Of a stretch of DNA of 64,000 bases, positions 17,842 through 27,040 are shown piece after piece (the stretch's first letter is position 1; each line of letters opens with the position of its first letter). Below the pieces are notes generated by a model. That model was not told the origin of the DNA and made no database searches. It saw nothing but the letters and a program-made list of their open reading frames with translations. This DNA is from CBDHEY01 sp965262305 (lineage in GTDB: Bacteria > Pseudomonadota > Gammaproteobacteria > Pseudomonadales > Cellvibrionaceae), in the NCBI GenBank assembly GCA_965262305.1, contig CBDHEY010000004.1:868001-932000 (forward strand), in the 5' to 3' direction. The position numbers were made by a program, and so were the translations under genes.

Positions 17842-19317
17842 CTATTTGTTATCTAAAATACCTAGTTGATCCCAGATTTCGTCTATTTTCGCTTTAACAC
17901 CCGCATCCATCTCTATAGGTTTACCCCACTCTCGATCGGTTTCTCCCTGCCATTTATTGGTCGCATCTATTCCCATCTTTGACCCTAAGCCTGATACGGG
18001 AGAAGCAAAATCAAGGTAATCTATCGGTGTGTTATCGATAAGAGTGGTATCTCGGGTAGGGTCAACACGTGTTGTGATTGCCCATATGACGTCTTTCCAG
18101 TCGCGTGCGTTAACGTCCGCATCTGTGACTATTACGAACTTGGTATACATAAACTGGCGTAAGAAAGACCAAACTCCCATCATCACGCGTTTTGCGTGGC
18201 CGGGGTATTGTTTGTTCATTGTCACAACAGCCATCCGATATGAACAGCCTTCAGGCGGCAAATAAAAATCTACGATTTCAGGAAATTGTTTTTTTAGTAG
18301 TGGTACAAAAACCTCATTAAGTGCCACGCCTAAGATTGCAGGTTCATCTGGTGGTCTACCGGTATAAGTGCTGTGATAAATGGGGTCTTTTCGCTGCGTA
18401 ATCGTGGTAACGGTGAATACCGGAAATTTTTCTACCTCGTTGTAATAGCCTGTATGGTCACCAAAAGGCCCCTCGTCGGCTAACTCTCCTGGCGCTAAAT
18501 AACCTTCTAGAACAATTTCTGCTGACGCTGGAACGAGTAATTTGTTACTTATGCTCTTAACGACTTCGGTCTTATTGCCGCGAAGCAAACCCGCAAATGC
18601 ATACTCGCTTAACGTATCTGGCACTGGAGTAACTGCGCCCAAAATGGTTGCCGGGTCCGCACCAAGAGCCAAGGATACAGGGTAATTCTCTCCGGGAAAC
18701 TTCTCCTGGAAATCTTTGAAATCTAAAGCTCCGCCGCGGTGACTTAACCAACGCATAATTAACTTGTTTTTACCAAGCAATTGCATACGATAGATACCAA
18801 GGTTCTGCCTTTCTTTGTTGGGGCCTTTGGTGATGACTAGAGGCCAAGTAACTAAGGGGCCTGCATCTCCGGGCCAGCAAGTTTGAATGGGGATTTTATT
18901 TAAGTCGACATCTTCACCCTCAATAATCACCTCTTGGCATTTCGCCTTGCTAAGTGTTTTGGGGTTCATATTTAAAACTTGTTTAAAAATTGGGAGTTTA
19001 TCCCAGGCGTCTCTCATCCCTTTGGGAGGGGTAGGTTCTTTCAAAAAGGCTAGGAGCTCGCCGACTTCGGTTAGCGCGGCTACATTATCTTGTCCCATGC
19101 CAAGAGCAACTCTTTCTGGCGTACCGAATAAATTCGCCAAGATTGGGATGTCATAACCAGTTACGTTTTCAAATAGAAGAGCTGGACCTTCGGCGCGAAG
19201 TGTGCGGTCACAAATTTCGGTTATTTCTAGATTGCAGCTTACGGGGTGTGATACACGTTTTAGTTGGCCTTTATCTTCCAAAAGACGAATAAAGTCACGT
19301 AGATCTTTAAAGGCCAT
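17842..19317 (-). CDS. ubiD: 4-hydroxy-3-polyprenylbenzoate decarboxylase UbiD
   Basis: Decarboxylase of ubiquinone synthesis that uses the prenylated FMN cofactor made by UbiX. The 491-residue length is typical. UbiD hallmarks include MAFKDLRDFIRLLEDKGQL at the start, EIVLEGYLAPGELADEGPFGDHTGYY in the middle with the conserved acidic residues, and the DPTRDTTLIDNTPIDYLD region. It starts 17 bp after the rho stop on the same strand and probably shares the rho transcript, as in Pseudomonas where ubiD is also close to rho. ubiX is not in the window. Confidence 0.97.
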   Translation of the reverse strand: MAFKDLRDFIRLLEDKGQLKRVSHPVSCNLEITEICDRTLRAEGPALLFENVTGYDIPILANLFGTPERVALGMGQDNVAALTEVGELLAFLKEPTPPKGMRDAWDKLPIFKQVLNMNPKTLSKAKCQEVIIEGEDVDLNKIPIQTCWPGDAGPLVTWPLVITKGPNKERQNLGIYRMQLLGKNKLIMRWLSHRGGALDFKDFQEKFPGENYPVSLALGADPATILGAVTPVPDTLSEYAFAGLLRGNKTEVVKSISNKLLVPASAEIVLEGYLAPGELADEGPFGDHTGYYNEVEKFPVFTVTTITQRKDPIYHSTYTGRPPDEPAILGVALNEVFVPLLKKQFPEIVDFYLPPEGCSYRMAVVTMNKQYPGHAKRVMMGVWSFLRQFMYTKFVIVTDADVNARDWKDVIWAITTRVDPTRDTTLIDNTPIDYLDFASPVSGLGSKMGIDATNKWQGETDREWGKPIEMDAGVKAKIDEIWDQLGILDNK

Positions 19318-19334
19318 TAATGTTTATGTGTTAA

Positions 19335-20684
19335 CTATTTTGATTTCATTGACAAAAAGAATTCATCATTTGATTTGAAATCTTTTAGTCGATCAATTAA
19401 AAATTCAGCTGCCGCCGTATCTTCCATATCGTGAAGGAGTTTACGTAAAATCCAAACTCTTTGTAGTTCTTCTTCTTTCGTTAAAAGCTCTTCACGTCTT
19501 GTTCCAGAGCGGCGGATATTAATCGCGGGGTATACTCTTTTTTCTGCAATTTTTCTATCGAGGTGCAATTCCATGTTGCCTGTACCCTTAAACTCTTCGA
19601 AGATAACTTCGTCCATTTTAGAGCCAGTATCAACAAGTGCGGTTGCAATAATAGAGAGGCTTCCGCCTTCTTCGATATTTCTTGCGGCACCAAAAAAGCG
19701 TTTTGGTCTTTCAAGTGCGTGGGCATCCACACCACCTGTCAAAACTTTTCCTGATGATGGTATTACTGTATTGTAGGCTCGCGCCAGACGAGTTATTGAA
19801 TCAAGTAGGATAACAACATCCTTTTTGTGTTCAGCTAAACGTTTGGCTCTTTCGATGACCATTTCAGCCACTTGAACATGTCGCGATGGAGGTTCATCGA
19901 AAGTAGATGCAACTACTTCTCCTCTTACGGAGCGCTGCATTTCCGTTACTTCTTCGGGACGTTCATCGATTAAGAGTACAATCAAATGACACTCGGGATT
20001 ATTTCGAGTGATTGCCTGTGCAATATGTTGCATCATGATTGTTTTACCTGCTTTCGGCGGTGCAACAATCAAGCCTCTCTGCCCTTTACCTATGGGCGAA
20101 GTTAAATCAATGATTCTTCCGGTCAAGTCTTCAGAAGAGCCATTCCCCGTTTCTAAAATCAGGCGATCATTTGGGAACAGCGGTGTAAGGTTTTCAAAAA
20201 GAATTTTATTACGTGAGTTTTCCGGTTTATCAAAGTTAATTTCGTTTACTTTGAGCATCGCAAAATAACGCTCGCCTTCTTTCGGCGGACGAATTTTTCC
20301 GGAAATGAAGTCACCAGTTCTTAAATTGAAACGTCGAATTTGACTTGGAGAAACATAAATATCATCTGGCCCGGCTAAATAGGACGAATCAGCTGATCTC
20401 AAGAAGCCAAATCCATCCTGTAGGATTTCTAGTACCCCATCACCATATATATCTTCACCGCTACGCGCGTGTTTCTTCAAAATATTGAATATCACATCTT
20501 GCTTACGTGAACGAGCAAGATTTTCCATGCTCATTGATTTTGCGATTTCAATAAGCTCTTCAATCGGTTTGGTTTTTAGATCGGTAAGATTCATATGGGA
20601 CGAATTTTCTGCAGAGGTTTTATTATCTAGCGCTTCATTAAAATTTAATTGAGAGGCGTCAGATTTAGATGCATCTTGTACCAA
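19335..20684 (-). CDS. rho: Transcription termination factor Rho
   Basis: Hexameric RNA helicase that ends transcription at Rho-dependent sites. The body is almost identical in layout to E. coli Rho: cold-shock-like RNA-binding domain (DGFGFLRSADSSYL), Walker A APPKAGKT, Walker B VVILLDSITR, Q loop and R loop. The frame starts at a TTG at 20684, giving 449 residues; the canonical MNLTDLKTKP start is Met31 (ATG at 20594), which would give 419 residues as in relatives. A weak GGA precedes the TTG, and no ribosome site precedes the ATG, so the start is unresolved. Followed closely by ubiD. Confidence 0.97.
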   Translation of the reverse strand: MVQDASKSDASQLNFNEALDNKTSAENSSHMNLTDLKTKPIEELIEIAKSMSMENLARSRKQDVIFNILKKHARSGEDIYGDGVLEILQDGFGFLRSADSSYLAGPDDIYVSPSQIRRFNLRTGDFISGKIRPPKEGERYFAMLKVNEINFDKPENSRNKILFENLTPLFPNDRLILETGNGSSEDLTGRIIDLTSPIGKGQRGLIVAPPKAGKTIMMQHIAQAITRNNPECHLIVLLIDERPEEVTEMQRSVRGEVVASTFDEPPSRHVQVAEMVIERAKRLAEHKKDVVILLDSITRLARAYNTVIPSSGKVLTGGVDAHALERPKRFFGAARNIEEGGSLSIIATALVDTGSKMDEVIFEEFKGTGNMELHLDRKIAEKRVYPAINIRRSGTRREELLTKEEELQRVWILRKLLHDMEDTAAAEFLIDRLKDFKSNDEFFLSMKSK

Positions 20685-21009
20685 AATAGTATTTCCAGGG
20701 TTCTTTGAAATTTATGTTTAAAAGAAAAATCGAGTTCTAAATCGAATGAAAAAAAGATCTGCGATTAGAACGCATTTTTGAACTTTGTTAAAAACACTAA
20801 CAGTGCATTACCAAGTTTCGCCTTAATTATTTTTGATATACAACCCTATGAGTGGAAATGTCTTTTGCAAAAAAATAGGGAAATAAATTCTTAGGGAAGA
20901 AAACTTGGAAGTGCAAAATAACTTAAGATACGGAAAGTATAACTAGAAAATATGATTCTGCAAGCTTTAAGGCACTACTTTTTCGAATTTGTAGTGCCCT
21001 CAAGGTTAA
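20685..21009. promoter_or_regulatory. rho leader and promoter region downstream of trxA
   Basis: This 325-bp region between trxA and rho, both on the minus strand, is gene-free. It starts (reading minus) with a hairpin after trxA and should contain the rho promoter and a long untranslated leader. In enterobacteria the rho leader mediates autoregulation by Rho; whether it does here cannot be seen. I found no confident -10/-35 pair and no supported small open reading frame. Confidence 0.45.
20971..20998 (-). terminator. Hairpin downstream of trxA
   Basis: GGCACTAC at 20971-20978 pairs perfectly with GTAGTGCC at 20991-20998 around a 12-base AT-rich loop, twelve bases past the trxA stop. On the minus strand the stem is followed by TTAAAGCTT, a weak T-rich tail. 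It is a plausible trxA terminator or attenuator ahead of rho. Confidence 0.5.
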
Positions 21010-21336
21010 TTAGAGAACGGAATCAATAAATTCTTTCAGTTGTACTTTTGAAAGTGCACCAACTTTCGTACCTTCAGCATTGCCACCTTTAAATACCATC
21101 AACGTAGGGATGCCGCGAATATTAAATTTAGCTGGGGTTTCCTTATTTGCATCGACATCCATTTTACAGATTTTAATCTGTTCTCCGTACTCACCCGATA
21201 ATTCGTCGAGTATTGGCGCAATCATTTTGCATGGACCACACCATGCCGCCCAGAAGTCGACTAATACTGGTACTTCTGCTTCTAATACGTCACTGTCGAA
21301 GCTAGTATCGGTAACATGAACGATTGCTTCACTCAT
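21010..21336 (-). CDS. trxA: Thioredoxin 1
   Basis: 108-residue cytoplasmic dithiol reductant. The active site WCGPCK lies near residues 32-37 and the cis-proline is in RGIPTLMVF. Length, sequence and position next to rho are all classical. The ATG start is preceded by GGAGAGAG. In Pseudomonas a ppx gene lies between trxA and ppk; here the neighbour is ppk1 directly, with a 139-bp AT-rich gap. Confidence 0.98.
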   Translation of the reverse strand: MSEAIVHVTDTSFDSDVLEAEVPVLVDFWAAWCGPCKMIAPILDELSGEYGEQIKICKMDVDANKETPAKFNIRGIPTLMVFKGGNAEGTKVGALSKVQLKEFIDSVL

Positions 21337-21475
21337 AATCTCTCTCCAGAAAGGTTTAAGTTTGTATAAATATAGGGATAGCTCGTGGTAGTTACAACCG
21401 CGAGTTGTAAATTTTTACGCTTAAAGCCGTATTTTGATTAAAAATAAATCTTAAATTTTATATTTAGCTCAAAAA

Positions 21476-23575
21476 CTAGTTAGCTAGATTGTTCAGCATG
21501 GTCGTTTGAGCCGAATCAGCAGTACTAAGACTCTTTGTAGTTGAATAGTTCCCATCAGAGTTAAGTTCCCAGCGTTGAGATTCATTTGTGATACAGAGCT
21601 GAAGTTCCTCGATAATCCGCTGCTCTAGGCTCGGTTGAAATACTGGAAAGCAGGTTTCGACCCGTCTATTTAAATTGCGTTCCATTAAGTCAGCGCTAGC
21701 GCAATAAATCTTGTGTTCTGCATTTTCAAAAAAGTATGCACGAGTGTGTTCTAAAAAACGTCCAATGATCGAAAAGACCCTTATATTTTCGGAAACGCCA
21801 GGAATTCCAGGTCTTAAACAACACATTCCGCGCACGATTAAGTCTATTTTCACTCCCGCGCAAGACGCTTTGTAAAGTGCTTGAATGATTTTGGGTTCAG
21901 TTAACCCATTACATTTGAGAATGATTCTTCCTTGTTTTTGTTCTTTTTGAGCTTTAACTTCTCCATCAATTAAACGAAGTAGTGTGCGCTTTAGGGTAAA
22001 GGGAGCATGGAGCACTTTTTCCATTTTCTCTGTTTTGCCCATACCTGTTAATTGTTGAAACACTTTATGGACATCAGAACCCATTTCAGGATTGGCAGTA
22101 AGCAGGGAGTAGTCGGTATACAAACGGGCGTTCCCGCTATGATAATTTCCTGTTCCTAAATGCACATAACGACGAATTTCATTGTCTTCGCGCCTTACAA
22201 CAAGAATCATTTTAGAGTGGGTTTTATACCCAACAACACCATAAACCACAACCACACCAGCTTCTTGCAAACGACTCGCTAGTTCAAGGTTTTCCTCTTC
22301 ATCGAACCTTGCTCTTAGCTCAACGATGGCAGTCACCTCTTTGCCGTTTTTAGCCGCATCTATCAGAGCGTCTACAATGGCAGAATTTGAGCCTGTACGA
22401 TATAGCGTTTGTTTTATCGCGACTACCTGAGAATCTGTAGCGGCTTGTCTTAAAAATTGAATGACGGGCGAGAAGGATTCATAAGGATGAAGCAATAAAT
22501 AATCTTTTTTCTGAATTGCCTCAAAAATATTATCTTTGCGGCTCAAACCTTTGGGAAGTTTGGGGGTGAAAGGGGGGTAAAGTAAATCGGGCCGAGCCAC
22601 GTCGTTTGGAACTCCAAACAGTCGTTTGAGATTAACCGGGCCATTTACTTTATAAAGTTCATTTTCTGTCAAACCAATTTCGCTTAATAAAAAATCTACT
22701 AGTTCTTGGGGGCAATTATCGGCGACTTCGAGGCGCGCTGCTGTTCCAAATCGACGAGAGTGGAGTTCTCCTCGCAGGGCTCTTGCTAAATCAGCGATAC
22801 CCTCGACGTCTACGTCTAAATCTGCATTTCGGGTAATTCTGAATTGGTAGCACCCCATTACTTCCATGCCTGGAAACAGTTTTTCAGCCTGAGAGTGAAT
22901 CATTGAAGATAAAAAGATGAAATTTACGCCGCTGTCTTCAAACTGATTGAGTTCGTCTGGAAGCTGTATAACGCGCGGTAATGATCGAGGAGCTGGTAAC
23001 ACTGCGTAGTTTAAATCTCGCCCAAACGCATCATTACCTTCTAATTTAACGATAAAATTAAGGCTTTTGTTCACTAACCTTGGGAACGGGTGTGCTGGGT
23101 CAATACCGATTGGGCTTACAACAGGCAAGACTTCTTTTTCGACAAATTCTTCAACCCATTTGGTTTGTGCTTTTGTCCACTGATTGCGGCGCAAGAAGCG
23201 CACGTTTTCCTGCTCAAGCGCTGGTATCAGCACGTCATTAAGAATTTCATATTGTTGATCAACAAGTGCGTGACAGCGGGTACTAATTTCTTTTAGAACT
23301 TCCTTTGCATGGAGGCCATCCATTCCCGTGGTTTCGCGCTCAAATTTTATACTCTGCATCAGCCCTGAAACGCGAATTTCAAAATATTCATCGAGGTTTG
23401 AGCTGAATATAATCAGAAATTTGAGGCGTTCCAGTAACGGGTGACTTTCATCCATTGCTTGGGCAAGGACTCTTTCATTAAAGGCGAGATTGCTTAGTTC
23501 GCGATTAATATAGTACTCGGGATTATCAAACGACATGGCGTCATCGGCTGGCATTGCTACGGTGTTGTCCGTCAT
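21476..23575 (-). CDS. ppk1: Polyphosphate kinase 1
   Basis: Makes inorganic polyphosphate from ATP, reversibly, at the membrane face. The 699-residue length is normal. The N-terminal domain starts near YYINRELSNLAFNERVLAQA. The catalytic histidine block YKTHSKMILVVRRE is present, with LLHPYESFSPVIQFLRQAA and HLGTGNYHSGNARLYTD. The phospholipase-D-like C-terminal domains are intact. ATG start. The neighbouring ppx exopolyphosphatase gene expected in Pseudomonas-like order is not in this window. Confidence 0.97.
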   Translation of the reverse strand: MTDNTVAMPADDAMSFDNPEYYINRELSNLAFNERVLAQAMDESHPLLERLKFLIIFSSNLDEYFEIRVSGLMQSIKFERETTGMDGLHAKEVLKEISTRCHALVDQQYEILNDVLIPALEQENVRFLRRNQWTKAQTKWVEEFVEKEVLPVVSPIGIDPAHPFPRLVNKSLNFIVKLEGNDAFGRDLNYAVLPAPRSLPRVIQLPDELNQFEDSGVNFIFLSSMIHSQAEKLFPGMEVMGCYQFRITRNADLDVDVEGIADLARALRGELHSRRFGTAARLEVADNCPQELVDFLLSEIGLTENELYKVNGPVNLKRLFGVPNDVARPDLLYPPFTPKLPKGLSRKDNIFEAIQKKDYLLLHPYESFSPVIQFLRQAATDSQVVAIKQTLYRTGSNSAIVDALIDAAKNGKEVTAIVELRARFDEEENLELASRLQEAGVVVVYGVVGYKTHSKMILVVRREDNEIRRYVHLGTGNYHSGNARLYTDYSLLTANPEMGSDVHKVFQQLTGMGKTEKMEKVLHAPFTLKRTLLRLIDGEVKAQKEQKQGRIILKCNGLTEPKIIQALYKASCAGVKIDLIVRGMCCLRPGIPGVSENIRVFSIIGRFLEHTRAYFFENAEHKIYCASADLMERNLNRRVETCFPVFQPSLEQRIIEELQLCITNESQRWELNSDGNYSTTKSLSTADSAQTTMLNNLAN

Positions 23576-23657
23576 AGGGGCCTCGAAGGTATAGAGCTTG
23601 CGATGAATTTATATTTGGCGTTTTATTATAATTATTTGTGGTTAAGAGTGTAAGCGT

Positions 23658-24791
23658 TTAGATTGCAAAGGCCTCTAATAGGTTGTTAAGGTATTTCTGT
23701 CCGAGTTTTGTCGGGCTTAAGTATTGCTCATCCTGGGAGACTAATCCGTCAGTTTTCAACTTGCTCAATTGTTTTTGAATCGTGTTCAACGGCATCATTG
23801 TACGCTCTTCAAATAGATTTTCCTTTACTCCACCGCACAAACGCATGGCATTCATCATAAATTCGAGTGGTCGCTCATCAGTCAAAACGGTTTTGGTCCG
23901 GCTTCTGACTTGTACAGGTTTTGCCATGTAGTCGTTAGGCTGGCGAGTTTTTTGGTAACGTAATATTTCATCCGAATCTCGAAAAGTGATTTTTCCGTGA
24001 GCGCCAGCTCCTATCGCGAGATAATCACCAAATTCCCAATAATTCATATTGTGCTTGCTATCTTTGCGAGGTCGACAGTACGCCGAAATTTCATATTGTA
24101 AATAGTTGTTTACAGCCAGCAGATTTTGCCCGGCTTCTTGAATGTCAGCAAGAACGTCATCATTCGGAATGTCTGGCGGGTTCGAATAAAATACAGTATT
24201 CGGTTCTATTGTTAGTTGGTACCAAGAAATGTGCTCCGGTTCTAGCGATATTGCTGCTTGCAGATCCTTTGAAGCTTGAAGTTCATTTTGACCTTCAAGG
24301 CCATGAATAAGATCAAGATTAATATTGTCAAACCCGGCCACGCGAGCTAGCTCGAAAGCCCTAATAGCCTCATCGCCATCGTGAATTCTGCCCAAGCGCT
24401 TCAAGTGAACGTGGTTAAAACTTTGAACTCCCATTGATAGTCGGTTAACACCAGCTAATTTGTAACTTATGAACTTATCGTGTTCTGCAGTGCCAGGATT
24501 AGCTTCGAGCGTGATTTCTGCTCCCTTTTCAATGCCTACTTCTTTTTCGATAAAATCAATTATTTCTGCTATTTTCTTACCCGAAAACAGGCTCGGCGTT
24601 CCACCACCAAAAAATATGGATGAAATTTTTCTGTTTTGAATGCCTATCTTCTCAGATATCAAATCTGCTTTTAAAGCTTCAACGTATTCATCTTCTGGAA
24701 CTTTATTTTGCGCCGTGTGAGAATTAAAGTCGCAATAGGGGCATTTCTTTACACACCATGGTATGTGAACATAAAGACTAAGTGGAATCAC
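23658..24791 (-). CDS. hemW: Radical-SAM haem chaperone HemW
   Basis: HemN-like radical-SAM protein now regarded as a haem-trafficking chaperone. The iron-sulphur motif CVKKCPYC (Cys13, Cys17, Cys20) is at the N-terminus, followed by GGGTPSLF and EANPGT; the C-terminal HemN_C region (RPLEFMMNAMRLCGG) is present. HemW lacks the extra N-terminal extension of true coproporphyrinogen dehydrogenase HemN, and the 377-residue length agrees. It starts with GTG, without a clear ribosome site. In Pseudomonas hemW follows rdgB directly; here five genes intervene. Confidence 0.93.
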   Translation of the reverse strand: MIPLSLYVHIPWCVKKCPYCDFNSHTAQNKVPEDEYVEALKADLISEKIGIQNRKISSIFFGGGTPSLFSGKKIAEIIDFIEKEVGIEKGAEITLEANPGTAEHDKFISYKLAGVNRLSMGVQSFNHVHLKRLGRIHDGDEAIRAFELARVAGFDNINLDLIHGLEGQNELQASKDLQAAISLEPEHISWYQLTIEPNTVFYSNPPDIPNDDVLADIQEAGQNLLAVNNYLQYEISAYCRPRKDSKHNMNYWEFGDYLAIGAGAHGKITFRDSDEILRYQKTRQPNDYMAKPVQVRSRTKTVLTDERPLEFMMNAMRLCGGVKENLFEERTMMPLNTIQKQLSKLKTDGLVSQDEQYLSPTKLGQKYLNNLLEAFAI

Positions 24792-24886
24792 GATTAATCA
24801 GTTTCATTGCAGGATTTTTAGTCAAATTTGAACTAAATTATTCTTAAGCCTGTATTGGATTTATTGGAATTTTAGAGAGCGTTAGA

Positions 24887-25417
24887 TTGGCTATATTCCC
24901 AAACAAGCGCGCAGTAATGAGTTGCTTTGTCTTTTTTATCTGGCTAATGGTAACTCTTTACTGTTTCTGGTGGTTTCAATTCCGCCACATCAGCGAGTTT
25001 AGCGAATATTGGGTAACCTTTAAAGGCTCGGATTCATTGGTTGACGCAAAAGTGTTGCCATCTGATCGTCCGCTTGTCATGCACTTTATTGATCCTAAGT
25101 GTCCTTGCAGTCGATTTACAATTCCTCATTTGGCTAAGCTTAAGAGTGAGTTTTCACATATTGCAGAATTTGTTCACTACGAATCGAGAGAATTTTCTGC
25201 TCGTGTGAAGACTGAGCATTTCGATGTTCCAGCGGGGCCTTCAGTGGCAATTTGGTCTAAGTTGGGAGAGTTAAGCTATTTTGGTCCATACTCTGGTGGA
25301 GCGGTTTGTGGGCAAGGTGAAGATTTTGTCGCACGAATTTTAACTTCATTAGAAGCTGGCGGGACGCCTCATTGGATTAATCAAGAAGCAGTTGGCTGCT
25401 TTTGCAAATGGACTTAA
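24887..25417 (+). CDS. DUF6436-like membrane-anchored thioredoxin-fold protein
   Basis: A 176-residue protein with one N-terminal hydrophobic helix (about 11-31) and a thioredoxin-like domain. The redox candidate site is FIDPKCPCSRF with Cys72 and Cys74, a CxC rather than CxxC. A PAGPSVAIW stretch could be the cis-proline loop, and a second cysteine pair is in GCFCKW at the extreme C-terminus. The start is TTG at 24887, with GAGAG upstream; an in-frame ATG at 24917 would shorten but not remove the helix. I relate it to the DUF6436 family from memory; function is unknown, probably periplasmic thiol chemistry. Confidence 0.6.
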   Translation: MAIFPNKRAVMSCFVFFIWLMVTLYCFWWFQFRHISEFSEYWVTFKGSDSLVDAKVLPSDRPLVMHFIDPKCPCSRFTIPHLAKLKSEFSHIAEFVHYESREFSARVKTEHFDVPAGPSVAIWSKLGELSYFGPYSGGAVCGQGEDFVARILTSLEAGGTPHWINQEAVGCFCKWT

Positions 25418-25446
25418 CTTTTGTTTTTAAAGCGGAGAGTTATTAA

Positions 25447-26946
25447 TTGAATATTTCAACCAATTCACTAACGCATCAATATGCCAAAGCAGACAAAATG
25501 ATGCTTTATATTAACTTTGGATTAGTTGCTTATAGCCTTATCTTAGCTAGTTGGTATTCAACTTGGTTAGAGGCCATATTTGTCGGAGGTATAACTGCCG
25601 CGGCATTGGCTTTTATTTGCTTTTCGTCTCCAGGTCAACTGATATGTCGTATTGCAATGGCAAGTGGTTTTGTTGTTCTGACATCCTTACATATTCATCA
25701 AGCTAAAGGGGCTGTTGAAGCTCACTTTGGTGTTTTTGTTTTACTAGCGGTACTTCTCTATTACCGTGATTGGATTCCCATTGTGGTTTATGCACTGCTA
25801 ACCGCAATTCATCATATATCCTTTTTCTATTTACAAAGTGGCGGTAACAATATTTTTATTTTACCAACTGCTGACATACCTTTTATGATTATTCTTTGGC
25901 ATGCTTTTTATGTGGTAATCGAAGCGGGTTTGTTGATTTGGTTTTGCGTCAACTTAAAAGGAGAGGCAAATCAATCTATAGAAATAATGTCGTTAACGCA
26001 AAACATTATTGCGGATGACAATATTGATTTAACGTTACGGACTAGCGGATCAACAACATTGTTGTGTCAGTTCGATGATTTTACTGGTGGTGTTGAAGAG
26101 TTAGCGAAAAAAGTAGCCAGTGCATCGTCGGAATTAAATAATAGTGGCCAGACTCTCGCTGCAGTTACTGGGAGAATAAAGAGTGGAACGCAAAATCTAT
26201 TACGCGAAAGCGATCAAATAGCGGCGGCTGCGGAACAAATGAGTGCCGCAATAAGTGAAGTATCTCAAAATGCAGAAGAAGTAGCGAATACGGTGCGGGA
26301 TGTTGGTGAAAATGCAGAACGAGCGAAAGATATTGGCGCTAAAACACAGACCGCGATGGAGCAGCTTGCAAGCCAAGTTGATACTGCAGCAAAAACTATT
26401 GTTGAGCTCAATGAACAAACGCGTGATATTGGTTCTGTACTCGATGTGATTCGTGGCGTTGCAGAGCAAACCAATTTATTGGCTCTAAATGCAGCCATTG
26501 AAGCTGCGCGTGCTGGAGAGCAAGGTAGAGGATTTGCCGTTGTTGCCGATGAGGTAAGAACACTGGCACAGCGCACGCAGCAGTCCACTGAAGAAATTGA
26601 TCAGATGATAGAAAAATTGCAAGACAGAAGCTCTAGTGCAGTGAATGAAATAGAAAGCAGTCAGGGTAGGGTATCAGATTGTGTTACCAGTACCATTGAG
26701 TCTCAAGAAATTATGGCGCAAGTTAGTGGAGCGATTCATCAAGTCAACTCTATGACAGACATGATTGCCACTGCATCTCATCAACAATCTGCGGTCATAA
26801 ATGAAATAAGTAGAAATCTTGCGAATATCGTAGACACTACTAATGGATCTGTCTCAGATGCGACTTCCGCAAACGAATCGGGAGAGTTGCTTTTGGGCCT
26901 TTCAAAGCAGTTAAGCGAAGTTGTGCATAAGTTTAAAACGAACTAA
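25447..26946 (+). CDS. Methyl-accepting chemotaxis protein with six-helix membrane sensor
   Basis: Chemoreceptor of 499 residues. The N-terminal ~170 residues form about six transmembrane helices without a periplasmic ligand domain. Histidines are concentrated in or beside the helices (His82, His84, His93, His122, His123, His152), for example LHIHQAKG and AIHHISFFYLQ. The cytoplasmic signalling hairpin tip is classic: AEQTNLLALNAAIEAARAGE followed by GRGFAVVADEVRTLAQRT. The signal could be an internal state, a gas or a metal bound in the membrane (inference). TTG start with GGAGAG seven bases upstream. It converges on phoD across a strong hairpin. Confidence 0.9.
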   Translation: MNISTNSLTHQYAKADKMMLYINFGLVAYSLILASWYSTWLEAIFVGGITAAALAFICFSSPGQLICRIAMASGFVVLTSLHIHQAKGAVEAHFGVFVLLAVLLYYRDWIPIVVYALLTAIHHISFFYLQSGGNNIFILPTADIPFMIILWHAFYVVIEAGLLIWFCVNLKGEANQSIEIMSLTQNIIADDNIDLTLRTSGSTTLLCQFDDFTGGVEELAKKVASASSELNNSGQTLAAVTGRIKSGTQNLLRESDQIAAAAEQMSAAISEVSQNAEEVANTVRDVGENAERAKDIGAKTQTAMEQLASQVDTAAKTIVELNEQTRDIGSVLDVIRGVAEQTNLLALNAAIEAARAGEQGRGFAVVADEVRTLAQRTQQSTEEIDQMIEKLQDRSSSAVNEIESSQGRVSDCVTSTIESQEIMAQVSGAIHQVNSMTDMIATASHQQSAVINEISRNLANIVDTTNGSVSDATSANESGELLLGLSKQLSEVVHKFKTN

Positions 26947-26995
26947 GCCATATTCAAAACATGTTAACTTATTGGTAAATTTTTTAACGCAGATG

Positions 26996-27023
26996 AGCGA
27001 GCAGTTCAACGAAACTGCTCGCT
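26996..27023. terminator. Terminator hairpin between chemoreceptor and phoD
   Basis: AGCGAGCAGTT at 26996-27006 and AACTGCTCGCT at 27013-27023 form a perfect 11-bp stem with loop CAACGA. On the plus strand TTTGAATATTTCT follows. The genes on both sides converge, so it probably stops transcription from both directions. Confidence 0.8.
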
Positions 27024-27040
27024 TTGAATATTTCTAAATG

